DNA of 64,000 bases from Membranipora membranacea. Its lineage: Eukaryota > Bryozoa > Gymnolaemata > Cheilostomatida > Membraniporidae. A program made the position numbers and the translations under genes. Where the stretch lies: the NCBI GenBank assembly GCA_914767715.1, contig OU612065.1, positions 29,202,001-29,266,000 of the forward strand, in the 5' to 3' direction. Of the stretch, positions 1 through 12,596 are shown piece by piece (the stretch's first letter is position 1; each line of letters opens with the position of its first letter). Under the pieces are notes generated by a model. It was not told the origin of the DNA. It searched no databases and saw nothing but the letters and a program-made list of their open reading frames with translations.

Positions 1-58
1 ATGTTTATACATGTATAGCTGGTTGATGGTATTTTACGCTGATGAACAATTCCATATA

Positions 59-254
59 GGCTATCATTATGTTGGTAACCCTGATACATTGCTATAATAC
101 GCCATAGCGAGGCCCCCCTGAATTGTTGCTATATGTCATAGTGTAGGCAACCCTGAAATAATTTATTGCTATATGTCACAGTAAGGCCACCCTGAATTTG
201 GTATATGTCACAGTGAGGCCACCCTGATAAGATATATTGCTATATGACAGTGTT
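59..254. repeat. Degenerate tandem repeat, unit about 33-40 bp
   Basis: About five imperfect copies of a unit built on TTGCTATATGTCACAGTGAGG followed by CCACCCTGAA. Copies differ in length and by point changes. It sits in the intron just upstream of the first convertase exon seen here. No coding signal was found in bases 1-374. Confidence 0.7.
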
Positions 255-374
255 TCTTTAACGATGCCAATGCCAATATACATTAATAGTCATGGCTGAC
301 TCTAAAATTTCAACTCTCTTTGCATTGCGAACATGCGACTTTTGTGTTAACATGGCAATTTCCAATAATTGCAG

Positions 375-3300
375 GGTGTTATCAGCAACACGCAGCAGTC
401 CTTTCTCATTGAACATAACAGTCCCACAATGCCCTGACAATCATCCCGGTTGTGCTCATTATGTAGAGGATGTACAGCTTGTGCTCACAGTGTCAGCTAC
501 CAGAAGAGGCGCCATATCAGTGAGTGGATTACAGAGTCAGTCTGCTGAATGTGTAATATGAAAACTGTGTTACCTGATATGATTGCGAAGAATCAGACAG
601 CTTGCTAAATAGTAAAAACAGTAAAACACTTTACTTTATTTGGATACACTGTAAGGCTGTAAAGAAGATTCAAGGAAAGATGAAAATCAGCCTTGCAGTT
701 TTGTGTGACTCGAGCTTTGTTTAACAGATTGTACTGCGGAGCCCATTGGGAACAACTTCTACTCTTCTGAAACAGAGAAGTAGAGACTTTACTAGTACAG
801 GATTCACAGACTGGGCGTTTACATCGGTGCACTTCTGGGGAGAAAATCCGTCCGGAAACTGGACCCTTTCCATAGATACCAATGGCCGTGCAGGTATGAT
901 ATTATCTATGACAATTCATAACTCAGTTTAATAATAAGAATTGATTTAAGATTTTTCAATGATTAATTCCAAATTAGTGCTCAAACTTCTTTGCCATGGA
1001 GTTTGCGAAGGCGTTGGAAAGAAGGAGAAGCAACTCCTTGGTTTTTCAAACTGCAGCTGCACTCCCCACTAAAATCTGCCTGTCGAACCTCAAAAGGGTT
1101 TAATATTCCTGTTTTCCCTCTGTGTTCTCAGAAGGGTGGTCTTCAAGGTTTATACTCGTTTCTTTTTAATTTCTCAAGGAGTGCTGTCTTCATACCAGTT
1201 AATTGTGAGTGGTATTCCAACAGATCCGTTTCAGTTAGGAAATTACACATGCCACAGTACCTGTGACACATTGGCTGGCTGTACAGGGAATCGTCCCTCT
1301 GATTGTGTAGCTTGTACCACAACCTATTATAGAGTAGAGGATACCAGGTGAGTAACTTTTTCTCTGATCTCCGCTTTTTGACCACAAAAACAAAGTCATA
1401 ATATCGTTCAGAATCAATAAATTTGAACTCCATATAAATTATTGGCATAGCTGCTGACAGAATACCAATAACACAACATAAAGTAACTCAATATTGTTCC
1501 CTGCATAACACAGCCTGTTGAATGGCAACTGATTGAAGTCAATACAATGTAATAAAAAAATGTTTGGCATTTCAACTGATAAATGTCAATTTAATGTATA
1601 AAAAAATTCTTTTGACAAAAATATTATCACATAGATATTAGCGCACTTTCATAAAATGATGTTACCTTTTCTTTTTACAGTTTATGTGTTGAGCAATGTT
1701 CTGATGGATATTATGTTGATAACTCTACTGATAGCAGACAATGTAAGAGATGTGATGGGGGTTGTGCCTCTTGCACTGATTCAGGAGTTTCATCTTGTAC
1801 TTCCTGTGCAAACAACACATATCTTTACAGCAGGTTTAATAGCTGTCTGGTGATCTGCCCAGACGGGCATTATGGGGGTAAGTCCTTTAATATTTTCTGA
1901 CATAAAGTTCCAAACCTGACTCGAGTTGAGATCAATTAAAAAAGAGACACCACAAGTTGGTGTCAAAAAAGTTCAAAAAATGACACAAGTTCAAAAAGCC
2001 TGTGTGACTTTCATCGGCCAAAAATTAAATATAATTAGACAGTTTGTTAGGTTTGGTAGGTTTGAGGTATCTACACAGTCTAAGTGAAATCTGCAATATT
2101 TATGATCAGCTTCACAGAAGCCAATAGTGTCATGTCCGATCATCAGTGCTATGATTCTGTGCTTGGTACTCTTGATCTTGGAAGCTTCAGTTTACATTCG
2201 ACACCCACTTCATCATATTCATTCATATAATTTCTCCAACAGATTCTGAGAACAACACCTGTATGCTGTGTTCATCAAACTGTCACAGGTGTACCTCCGT
2301 GTCTGTTTGTACAGAATGTGATGTTGGTTATGAGATGGTGAATGATGCATGCAAACTTATATGTAACAACAGGTAATTATGGTGCATTTAGGTGAAAAAG
2401 GTAAGTACATTGATACACCTTAGGGAATAATTAAAAGCTAAGCAGTAGCACCAACACCAGCTAGCTACAGTAGGAGCTTAGATAAAGTCAATAAAAGCGG
2501 AAATGGAAAGACAAACTTTTCATTTGGGGTATTTTATTTTGAGGTTGAAGTTATAAAACTCAACATTGAGAGAATATAATTGAAATAACATACCTCATCT
2601 TGGCAGGGAGCAGCTAATAAAAATGAATTATTTGATGCATACTTGGCACATGACGTGATCAGATCAAACATCTTACAGCGAATACCTCGATGACGGAGAA
2701 GTTTGTAGACCTTGTACCGTAGAAGGTTGCTTGACATGCAGGAATGCAACAGATTGTATCGTTTGTAATGCTACCTCTATAAGGTACAATCAGAGCTGTG
2801 TTGATGAATGTCCGGCAAATTCATACAACTTCACTCAAGGGGAGGCAACTGATCAGGCTGAGTGTTTAGAGTGAGTTATTTTCTATTCTTCATGACAAGA
2901 ATAGTGTCAGATTTAATGAAGCGACTTTACCCTCACCCCTTTCGCAATCACTCTCTTTCAGCCAAACGTAACTATATACAATCGCGTTGAATCAATGCTT
3001 AGGTTCTGAGTCATAAGCGTGAAACGACATCGCACTTTCCTCAAAAGAATGCTTTCCCCAAACACTGAAAATATATATCCCGACACCAAATAATTTTCCC
3101 TAAAATAATATTGTTGTTTCAATTTTGTAGCTGTGATAGTAGTTGCGACACTTGTGATGGACCAGCTGAGAACAACTGTCTGTCGTGTCAGGAGGGTTAC
3201 ATGGTGTCGTACCTACATCGATGTATTACACAGAATATGACCTGCCAACCCGGTCACTTTAGAGATCTCGGTTTTGGTGGTTGTGGGACTTGTGATGCCT

Positions 3301-6300
3301 CCTGTGAGACGTGCAGCGGGGCAAGTGAACTCGAATGTTTATCCTGTGAAATAGGGTGAGTAATTCGACTTCTAATCTGATTGATGATTGATAGGCATCG
3401 CTATTGTGCTGCCATCCAACCTAAAACTCTTGGACAAATGTAATGCCCATAGAGCCAGAAAACAAGGAAAAGCCACGAACGATTGTGATTGGTAATGATG
3501 ACAACAGTCAGGTCACTCCACTCACACTGCCTCATATACTATTGGAGTCCTATAAAACTTGGGCAGTGATGTCTAGTTGTCTAGTGAGTCTGATTTGACA
3601 TACTTTATATAAAAGGGATCATGGATTTGCTGATGTTATAGTTGTTTATTTGATCTAGGCAGTTCCTTTTCCATGGTACATGTGTGGCTGCCTGCGGAGA
3701 TCACTATTACAATTACACAGATCCCACAGATTTACGATCATCGTGTCAGCTTTGCGACACTTCCTGTTCAACCTGTGACGGTCCAGCAGCCAATCAATGT
3801 TTGAGTTGTGAAGATGAGGCTGCTACCCTTATTGGCAGTCAATGTCATTTACCATGTCCAGTAGGGTGAGTAGGGTCCACAGTTGTGTGCTCAAGTACTT
3901 ACTGTAGGATTTAATAAATGATAAATACAAGTGTGGTGATGAGGGAGCGGCCGTGGTGCAATGGACAGTGCATGTGTCTCTGAATGGTGTTCGTTTCCCG
4001 GCGGTGTCAGGAAGAGCATCCGACCTCAAATGCTCCTGTGTCACATTACTATAAATAGTCCGTAGACCCATCCTGATACTGGAAACAAAAAAACAAAGCA
4101 GGATCAAGCTTTCTTACAGGATATCGAGACCATTAAATAGACGTGAGCTTAAACAGAAGTATGGTGATCATCCGGTTATTGCATCTAAGTGTGTAAGTAT
4201 TGTAAGAAAATTGATGATCTGATGATCTTTTTAATACAATTCTGAGTTATCTTATCTTTCTTCACATATATTACTTGTTTATAATTGAGGCAAAGTGAAA
4301 ATATAAATTTAGGTAGTGTTGCCTGAACGGACTTGTCAAGATAATCTGAAGAAAAGCAGTAATATTGAATCCCACTATTTCTTGTTGTAGGCAATACCGG
4401 CCTGACTTCATTGAGGATCCATCTAGAAACTTCAACTGTCAAAATTGTTCATCAGAGTGTTATGAGTGTTCTGGTGAATCAGGGTCTCACTGCGTCAGCT
4501 GTGTACAAGGATTGGCTCTGACACATGGTGTGTGAACGTAGTAAAACAGTGTGTCTCAGCTTATTGCTAAGACTATTATTTATAGCCATGATCTTCAATT
4601 GGAACAGATTTATTTTTAAAGCCAAACAGACTTCAGAGATCTATCCACTATCCAAGGTCCTGCGTAGCTTTGGGTTTTTTTTCCGTATTGCAAGATCTGA
4701 CAAGCTAAAGGAATTTATCACCTGTGAAATTTATTCAGGAATTCCAACTCTGATGCAATGTCTTAGAATTCATCGTTTTAAGCCACTGAGGTAACAGGCA
4801 TACCATCTTACTGCAGAAAATAGTTTCAGGTAGAAAATATACTTTACTACTTCCGTATTTTATTTAATTACAGATGGCAACTGTGTGGAGGATTGTAGTC
4901 CTGGATTCTACAAGAAAAGTCACCTCATCGATCACACTGTCTGCCTGTCTTGTAATAATCTATGCAGGACCTGCTCAGGTACGTCTTAAAACCGCATCTG
5001 CTTTGACTGCATTGATACCTAGCAAATCTGTTATAGCTCTGATTGGTGGGTGAGGAGACCCCACGAACCAATCAAAGCCAACGCCTCCGCTAATTGATAT
5101 CTACCTTCCTTTTTGTTCCTTTTAAACAAGAAAATGTGAAAGTTCCTAGGTTTCATAACTTTCAAAAGAAATATTGTTAAATAAGATTTTCATATTTACT
5201 GGAAAACCGGTGGCCTGTCGGAGGGGGGAGCAAGATTCAGGGGGGCTCAGAAAAACGTATCCAGTCTGATCTGTCCTCATTGCTGCTTAATATAACTGAC
5301 CCAGCGCAGCTTTATTATGGTTTTAAAATTCTTAATTCCTTTCCATCTTTTTTGACACGGCCTAATTTGTCGTGCTACATTGGTGATGGAATATAAAAAA
5401 GTATATGATATATATATATATATATATATATTATATACATACATATATGATATATATAACAAAGGTTAAGCTGGGGTGAAGTGATAAAAGCCCTGTTTAT
5501 GACAAAACAGAGGGTGGGCTGCCCCTAAAGAGGGACGCAAGTTGCCCGGAGTCCTCGTACTGAGAGTGTGATACATCCTAGTAAACTAGAATGCATCCTA
5601 GAGGTGAGGCCATGGTGAACCTCCTAATCGTAAGTGTGCAGCAAGCTGCCAGAAACTGAAACAGGCATTAATCAGCCATTGGCCATGACACTTTGATCTT
5701 AGCCAATAGGCCAATAGGCCGAGAAGTGATAAAAGCCTGTAATGTAATTTTACAGGTGGTTCACCTGATGATTGTCTGTCCTGTTATGGTCAGCGTATAC
5801 TTTACCAGAATCAGTGTGTGCTGCCTACTCAATGTAACCAGAATCAATATTATAACAAAGTCAATCATGTAAGTTTCAATCATACACTATCAATCGTTTT
5901 ATTATTCATTATTATCAATCATATTTATAATTTATTTTTGTTTAACTTATTGTTGTTATTAAGACTATGGATTCAATAAATCTTCTAAATTTATCCAAAT
6001 TATCCAAATTACCCAACTTCAATGATGATAGTATTGGTATCTTTGCAAGGGCAACATGCAAGTCCTGCTCAACACAGGAACCCGCTCAACAATGAGTCCT
6101 CTCGTCATTCCAAAATCAATATAAAGCCTCATGGCTATATAGCAATTGTGTTCAATGGCAAATTCAAGAGGACCGATCATGAACACTTTGGGCGTGATGC
6201 GAAATTATTTTCTTTTTAAGATAATAGCTGTATGCTATGCTAACTTATGGTAGACAGCATTAGTGGGTTAGTGCATCATATTACTCGGATCCATACTGAT

Positions 6301-7333
6301 GTATGACATGTATGAAACTGTAGCAAAACTGTGTTGGCAATATCTTTTTTTAAACATTTTTTTAGGAATGTCGGAGCTGTCACCTTTCCTGCGCCTCCTG
6401 TACAGGTGCTAGTGATGTCGAGTGTACTTCTTGTGCTGAAAAACAGGATCTATACATACCGAGCAGCGATGATCTAATTGTCATACCCATAGTTATAGTT
6501 TCACCATCCAGTGGTCAGTGTCTGCCATGTTGTAATGATGGTATGGATGTAAAAACATGCTGCTCCTGTGACGGCAGCGGAAAAGGTAGAGCATCATATG
6601 TTTTCTTCCTTCCTACTTATCATTAATGAGGATATGGAGTTTCTCAAAAAGCAGATCATTTTAAAAATACTTTGAATAGCTTTGTAGAGTCACGAAGAGC
6701 ACAAGCATCTCACCCCACCTCCCCCGCCAATATGTTTTGAGTAATTGGTATACTTTTGTAGTTGTAGCAGAGACTATAGATATATCTATAGTCTCTGGTT
6801 GTAGTCCTGCCAATGATTAAATTGCGAACCAATCTTAATTGTTGTTCCATAGACTGACATCATTAGAAGACACAAACATATTGAGGAGAAGGTTATATTA
6901 ACTGTGGTTATTAAAATATTCCTTTGCAACATAATTCGATGTAGAAAAATGTCATCCACAATTATTGCCCTGGTGTCGTTATTATAAGGTAAGCGTACTA
7001 TTGTGAGGAAGACTTTCTTTTTTCTTTTTAGGTTTAAGTTGCAACAAGTTCAATTATGGACCTTCTACCAGCACAAGAAAAGCAGAACCTAGAGCCATTA
7101 GAACGACCCCAGCGACAAATGCTTCGTCGGGTGTGACGACAGCCATAGCTGTAGGGGTGACATTAGCTATTGTCTCCCTTGTTATCCTACTAATAGCCTA
7201 CGGCTACAAGAAATATCGCAGATTTAATATGTCCGAAGGGCCAGTAGTCAGAGCCAGCGATCTAGCACATGCAGATAGTATTTCGGATATTGAGACAAAT
7301 CATGCATCGAATCCTGCATTTATAAAGGACTGA
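375..7333 (+). CDS. PCSK5: Furin/PCSK5-like proprotein convertase, 3' part (P domain to cytoplasmic tail)
   Basis: Thirteen exons join in frame: 375-519, 728-893, 1179-1347, 1681-1877, 2243-2372, 2679-2870, 3131-3355, 3659-3865, 4391-4527, 4874-4978, 5756-5868, 6366-6585, 7032-7333 (TGA at 7331-7333), about 768 residues. The first three exons give the C-terminal P domain, including SPLGTTSTLL and GFTDWAF, both hallmarks of kexin-type convertases. The next nine or so exons encode a long array of furin-like Cys repeats (CDSSCDTCDGPAENNCLSC is typical). The last exon carries a transmembrane segment (about AIAVGVTLAIVSLVILLIAY) and a short tail with acidic and aromatic residues, as in the membrane-bound PCSK5 form and insect Fur2. 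Such enzymes cut secretory precursors after paired basic residues in the trans-Golgi. The subtilisin-like catalytic domain must lie upstream of the window, so activity cannot be judged. PCSK6 is the main alternative. Confidence 0.9.
3935..4100 (+). mobile_element. tRNA-derived SINE
   Basis: Pol III boxes are visible: an A-box-like GTGGTGCAATGGACAGTGC at about 3955 and a B-box-like GGTGTTCGTTTCCCG at about 3985, followed by CAGGAAGAGCATCCGACC, a motif common just after the tRNA-like head in invertebrate SINEs, and an A-rich end near 4090. It lies in a convertase intron. Confidence 0.65.
5404..5456. repeat. (TA)n microsatellite
   Basis: A run of alternating T and A with a few interruptions in a convertase intron. 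Confidence 0.9.
5478..5737 (-). mobile_element. SINE-like retroelement with a U2 snRNA 5' head
   Basis: Read on the minus strand, 5730-5688 begins ATCACTTCTCGGCCTATTGG and continues through GGCTAAGATCAAAGTGT. This matches the 5' end of U2 snRNA except for an 8-bp duplication (CCTATTGG) and a few changes. The rest, to about 5493, does not resemble U2. The whole is flanked by 15-bp direct repeats GAAGTGATAAAAGCC at 5478-5492 and 5723-5737, which look like a target-site duplication that partly overlaps the U2 start. It is not a functional U2 gene, since the branch-site region and Sm site are missing. Confidence 0.7.
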
Positions 7334-7734
7334 GAGCAGATTCAGATTGAGTGAAGACAAAGAAATCATCAGTGCGTTCTCAGCTCTGGTTGAAATAGGG
7401 TATCTAAGCTGCAGTGTGAGAAGCAGTAATTTCTTTATTATTATCTGATACTGATCTGGTCTAACTCATGCTACCCATTTGTCACCTTGCGCCCTCATCC
7501 TCCCTCAATCCCCCCTGCTCTCTGACATACTTTTCTTCACAGATGACAAGAGATATGCCTGTAATTCATTGCATGCCTCAAATATTTATATTTTCTTAAC
7601 ATAAAGCATTATCTCAGGGCCATATTTTTAGATTCAATATCAGATTAACACATTTTGTATACCTTACATGAGAGAACACAACTCCGAGTAGTGAATAGCG
7701 GCTATCTAATTAGCGCCATCGACCCATTCTTTTT
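7334..7734. other. Convertase 3' flank, probable 3' UTR
   Basis: AT-rich sequence after the stop codon with no further open frame of note. The poly(A) site was not determined. Confidence 0.5.
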
Positions 7735-7890
7735 TGGGGATGGTGAGATGGCGCAATCGGTTAGCGCGCTTGCTATTCACTGCCAGGCGATTAGTGCCGC
7801 AGGAGTTGTGGGTCCGAGTCCCACTGGAGGAGCTTTCATTGTTGATTGTTCCAGCCCCCAGCACCCACAGGTGTATACCTCTCCTTAACA
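7735..7890 (+). mobile_element. tRNA-derived SINE
   Basis: Contains an A-box-like GAGATGGCGCAATCGGTTAG at about 7745 and a B-box-like GTGGGTCCGAGTCCCAC at about 7809, spaced as in a tRNA with a long insert, followed by a non-tRNA body. The 3' limit is approximate. A 16-bp piece similar to the head is present on the minus strand near 63826-63846. Confidence 0.7.
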
Positions 7891-8568
7891 CATTTTGTAT
7901 ACCTTACTTAGTTGGGAATTATTCAATTATTTCATAGTTATTTTTATATATTATTTGCAAAAAGCTTACTGCGCCTACCAATCAGGTTATAGCATGGACT
8001 CTATATTTTGATATTGCCCTTGTGAAATTATACTTAGGACAAGTGTCTCAAATACAACATAATTCTCAATTGATCATTCTTCTTATTATATATGTATTAT
8101 GTCATCTTCATCTTCATTGTCAGTTTTCCCGTGGCATTGCAACATTACTCATTTCTTAATTTCAGTCAAAACAAATGCTTTCTTCCTGATCGCTATCTGT
8201 TTACACTAATGGTTACACAGACAGGCCGACTGAGCTCCATATCGAGGCCTTACTACAGTAGACAGAGATAAACCTGTGTAGAGAGCAATAAACAGCTGAC
8301 TTGACATAACATATTCTAATTTCAAAATTGCGCTTTACATCTGTCTCTTTATACCACATCATTGACTGACCAGAGAAAAGTTAAAAACAACCTCCTACTC
8401 CTAATCTAACTCCTGTTATTAAACGCACTTCCCAAAATGAGAATGACTCTTTAAGCTGAGACCCTCTGCTCAAAGATCTAACCTATCACCTCGAGAACAT
8501 TGTCGGATTTAAAAGAGAACAATAGTAAACACAGTATCATACATTCTAGAGAGAGTATGCACCCCTGT

Positions 8569-9180
8569 GATACGTGGTTGGATGCTAATCGCAAGGTGGT
8601 TCAACTTAGCCCAGCTAAGATTTATATCAGTATGCAAGAAGGTTTAGATGTAAATAATAATTACCAGAGAGATAGATGTCGAGTGAGTCTGTCAGTATGT
8701 CCAGGTGAGAGTATGAATGGAATGGATTGGATACCAATGGTGTATGATAAGTGTGTAACCTTGTTAGGTCAGATAAGTGAGCTAGTTAGTTGTAATGGCC
8801 AGTTGACCATCTGTATGTATGCTCGATATATGTAGTGGAATACCACCAGTCATGGGTTTTCCCGGCGAAGCCGATGGCATCCCAGAATGCCAGTCAGGGT
8901 TTTCTGACTATGTGTCAGCGACAGCCCAGAACGCGCCAGTTCCCGGAGGTATGCCAATGTTTTTGACCCTACCTTTTCCAAGTTACAACTTAAATAGTGT
9001 GCTATTGTGCGGGCTGGAGGAGATAATGACTGGAATAAATATAGTTGAGAATAGCATACAGTAATTATGATGATGAGTCAGTAGCTATCAATGCAGAAAG
9101 CCTTAGTTGAGTGTAATAATATTTTAATTACTACAGGTTGTGAGTAAAAGTATCTCAACCCCATATTTTATGAAATGGTT
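8569..9180. repeat. Diverged duplicated block, copy 1
   Basis: Shares several collinear stretches with 11028-11410, for example GGTGGTTCAACTTAGCCCAG, a stretch around CAGTAATTATGA, and the following ATTACT / TATCTCA / CCC pattern. The two copies differ by indels. Copy 1 holds a 111-codon open frame (8500-8835) that resembles no family I know. Copy 2 does not keep that frame open, so I do not call a gene. It may be an unrecognised mobile element. Confidence 0.6.
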
Positions 9181-9411
9181 ATATTCCCTGCTGAAGCGTT
9201 GCAGGTTTTTTCCTGAAGCTGTTTTTTTTCATTCAAGCTGAACTAATCGCCGATGCTCCTTTCAGCTACTTGCAGCAACTGGAGACACTCAAACGAGGCC
9301 TGCTGATATAATAGAACCAAAGAGCAGACTGAAAACTTCATTTAACTGAGTCCCAAACACACTGATTAAACCAGAAACAAGCCATCATACAGAATTTAAA
9401 CATTAGCTTAG

Positions 9412-9863
9412 CATACTTGCCAAGTCTCCCTAATTAGGTGGGACCCTCCAGATTTCCACACCTATTTCTGCCCACTTCCCACTTTTTGTAATTCTCACTA
9501 TTTCCTCCAGATTTGAGAGAAAACAGTCCTATCGCAATTTTTTAGTAACTACCCAGAGGGCCGATGTGTTGATGCTAAGTGTTTAAAGTGTGATAAGTTT
9601 GATAATTTAGTACTAGTACAAAGTACAATCATGAAATTATTTGGGATCAAATATGCGATTTTAGCCCTTCCTAGTGGCTGGAAACGCTCTCAGAGCATCA
9701 TCGGCCGGGGCTCTATCTCAGTCCGCATTGAGGGCTCACACCACCCAGAAACCCCCAGGTGGATCGCTCGGGTGCTTCGCGCCCACGAAGCACCGCATTG
9801 CTGTGCAGCATTGCTGTAATTTGAAATCTCCCACTTTTGAATTTAGATTACTTGGCAAGTATG
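9412..9863. mobile_element. TIR element (MITE-like), about 450 bp
   Basis: The ends are perfect 14-bp inverted repeats, CATACTTGCCAAGT at 9412-9425 and its reverse complement at 9850-9863. The subterminal CTCCC / GGGAG motifs are also roughly mirrored. There is no transposase frame inside, so it would be non-autonomous. A second copy of its right end plus flank lies at 10093-10152. Confidence 0.65.
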
Positions 9864-10152
9864 GCCTACGGATACAAAAAATATAGTAGAATATAAACAT
9901 TTCAGGTCAGGGATGAATCTCTGTAATCGCACAAATCTCTTTTCCACATCAGGAAGAGTGACCAACGATACCTTAATTTCTTTTATTTCTATGAGTTATG
10001 TGTTTTTGAAATGAAATATCCGACATGTTGTGTTGCTCTTGTTCAGTCACAATGCAATTCCTTATAACTATTACACCAAGGAGTTGTAGACTTTTGAATT
10101 TAGATTACTTGGCAAGTATGGCCTACGGATACAAAAAATATAGTAGAATATT
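9834..10152. repeat. Direct duplication of about 60 bp (9834-9893 and 10093-10152)
   Basis: The two copies are nearly identical. Each holds the last ~30 bp of the TIR element plus ~30 bp of flank. The flank reads ATGGCCTACGGATACAAAAA, which is close in sequence to the start of the convertase cytoplasmic tail in the exon at 7032-7333 (encoding AYGYKKY). This looks like a stray fragment of that exon. Confidence 0.6.
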
Positions 10153-10159
10153 TATAATT

Positions 10160-11027
10160 GATAAGATCAATAATCCTTGATTACACCAGATATAATTTTG
10201 TGTTTCTATCTTCACAGAATGTATGCGAACAAAACAATAATTTTCTCGCTAGACATATAACACAATGAACTCCTGAGCTGAGGCTGAGGGAGAGGGAGTT
10301 CATTATATAACAGAAATGAGCTTAATTATTATTCCTTTACACTAGGTATAACTCTCAAAAGACATGTCGTATAGCAAGATCAATAAGCATGGGATTGCCT
10401 TCCCATGACAATAAACACCCAAGTAGGCATTTCGGTACTCATGCACCCACCCCCAATTGATAATAACTATGATTTAGTGAATCGGGCAAATCTGTTTCTC
10501 AGCCATTTCCGGAAAGAGCTGTCAGTTTTTCCAGTACATTCAATCTAAATCATAATTATCCTAACTTTTTTTTGCTGAATTTAACTCCTTTTTCTCCTAT
10601 TTAGTAGACAATTACACCCTTTACACCGAAGTGAGTATATTTTATTGTGCTGAATCAGCAGATTGAGATGTTTTTGTGTTTAAAATAACACAGATTGACT
10701 GTTTGAAATGAACGACTCTCCTCTGTCTTTTTTACTTTATTAGTCTTTAGTTTGTTAGTAGTGGTTGGTTAGGCCAAGAGTTTGAGCATGTTAGATGTGA
10801 GCCATCACATGCAAGGGTTTATTGGAAGGATGGATAGTAGAGGGCCAGTTTTTTATTCATTGGAGTAGCAACGTGGTCCTCAATTTCAAATGGACAACTA
10901 CCTGTCACTCGACTCTAACTAACATGTGGATTCTTTCACATTTTGTTTTTTTTCTACTATCTTTTCTTTTGGGTCAAACTCACTATTATTGTCCTCACTC
11001 AAATCCACAACTGGTCAAACCTCCTAT
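10160..11027. other. Intergenic, nothing recognised
   Basis: AT-rich sequence with short chance open frames only. Confidence 0.5.
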
Positions 11028-11410
11028 GATACATGGTTGGATGCAAATACAAGGTGGTTCAACTTAGCCCAGTGCTAAGGTTTACTTCTGTCAGATATAA
11101 GGATGAGTGTTCATAAATAATTACTAGATTGAGATATATGTAGAAGCTGTGCACAGTAGGTCCAGCAGTAAGTCAGGGTAAGGGTGGTCTGTTTTCTCAG
11201 CTCTGTCGTATATCCGTCCAAGTATGTCTTCTGTTATGTCCTAGGCTTGTGTGGATAATTACTTGAAAGCTAAGAATAGCTTTCAGTAATTATGAGGGGT
11301 GACTCACGGATTGTCAAAGTTGAAAGTCTTGGTTTGTGTAATTACTTAATTACTAGCAATGGTGTGAAAACTTATCTCACCTCCCTTTATTGTTTATTGT
11401 GAAACAATAT
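11028..11410. repeat. Diverged duplicated block, copy 2
   Basis: Partner of 8569-9180 in the same orientation, shorter and with several indels. It begins GATACATGGTTGGATGCAAA, against GATACGTGGTTGGATGCTAA in copy 1. Confidence 0.6.
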
Positions 11411-12575
11411 AGGCGTATCTGAGGCTAATAGGACTATGGCTTTTTCCTATGACCCTACCCAAGGCTCTCTCATATCATCTTAGGACACTCTGCTAGCCTA
11501 GTAGCACTCCAAGCAGCATGCTATGATTTAGGTTATAACACATCTCACTACAGCTTGTGAAAGCCCAGTGGCCGAGTGTCCCAGTAGCTAAGACTTTTTC
11601 TCTTGGTCACTGGACTGCTTTTAGTATGAATCCATGATAGTCTGAATTCACAAAACTTAAATATCTCCATGATTTGAAGCACAAGTTTGCGGTAATTTTA
11701 AATATAGAACTTTCTCAAAGCAGATGGAGGTTAGAAAATGGATCCTGTCATGGGCTGCTTGTTGATCACTGTGAAGAATTTTATCATATCAATCAATTTG
11801 TTGGTTACTCAGTCTCATTTGGTTGTGAAGATCAGAGATTTGGCGAGAAATTTCACAAAAGATACCTGTCCAACGCCGGAGTATGCACCATGTAAATCTG
11901 AAAGCTCTTAAGATTTTGTTAATGGGAGTCATTAAATAACCTCGCAAGTGTGGCTGCATTTAGCCTACACTATATAATCAGTTAAAGAGGTGGAGGGCTA
12001 GTCACCAGTTCCCAGACCTGAGTCTTTTGATTGTGCAAACTTGAGATTTGGAGAATTTGTGATGTGAGACCATCCTCATTTGAGCGCAGGCTCATCACCC
12101 TTTGACATTTTGATCTCAAAAACCGCCAGTCAATTACAATAGAAAACCTCAGTGAAATTAGTACGATGATCAGGTTTTACAGGGTAGATGTGTTTATCCC
12201 AGTTTTCTGAGATTTTGGGCCCAGTTTGATTTGTTATTGAGAAGTTTTTAGTTTATATTTGATAATCCCGCATTAAAAATGATGCTCAATGCAAGCAAGA
12301 TTTAAGCACCTGACATGCGGAAAGGTGATCGTTATGTCATCTTTGGTGCTAACAATCTATTTTTACTAAACTACATATTTTATGCATACTTTCACTACTA
12401 TTTATTACCCATTTATATTTGAATATTTATTATATTTGTTTCCATATTACTCATATTTGTAATCATAATCTACATAGTCAAAATAGGGTAAGATAGACTT
12501 CTGATAGGAATATGACCATGAATGTGTATGATATGGTTGTATACATCCTGCTAACTTCCCTTTCCTCTTCAACAG
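11411..12575. other. Intergenic or SPT2 upstream region
   Basis: No convincing exon. An acceptor-like tract (CCTTTCCTCTTCAACAG, ending 12575) directly precedes the SPT2 start exon, so a non-coding 5' UTR exon of SPT2 probably lies somewhere in this stretch. Confidence 0.45.
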
Positions 12576-12596
12576 GTGAAGAATAAAACTGCAGCC

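Noticed and set aside
5688-5730. Functional U2 snRNA gene
   Set aside because: Only about the first 35 nt of U2 are matched and these contain an internal duplication.
7735-7890. Functional tRNA gene
   Set aside because: The anticodon stem region has a long insert, acceptor pairing is poor and a non-tRNA tail follows; a SINE fits better.
8500-8835. 111-codon plus-strand frame as a gene
   Set aside because: It lies in a duplicated block whose other copy is not open, and no domain was recognised.
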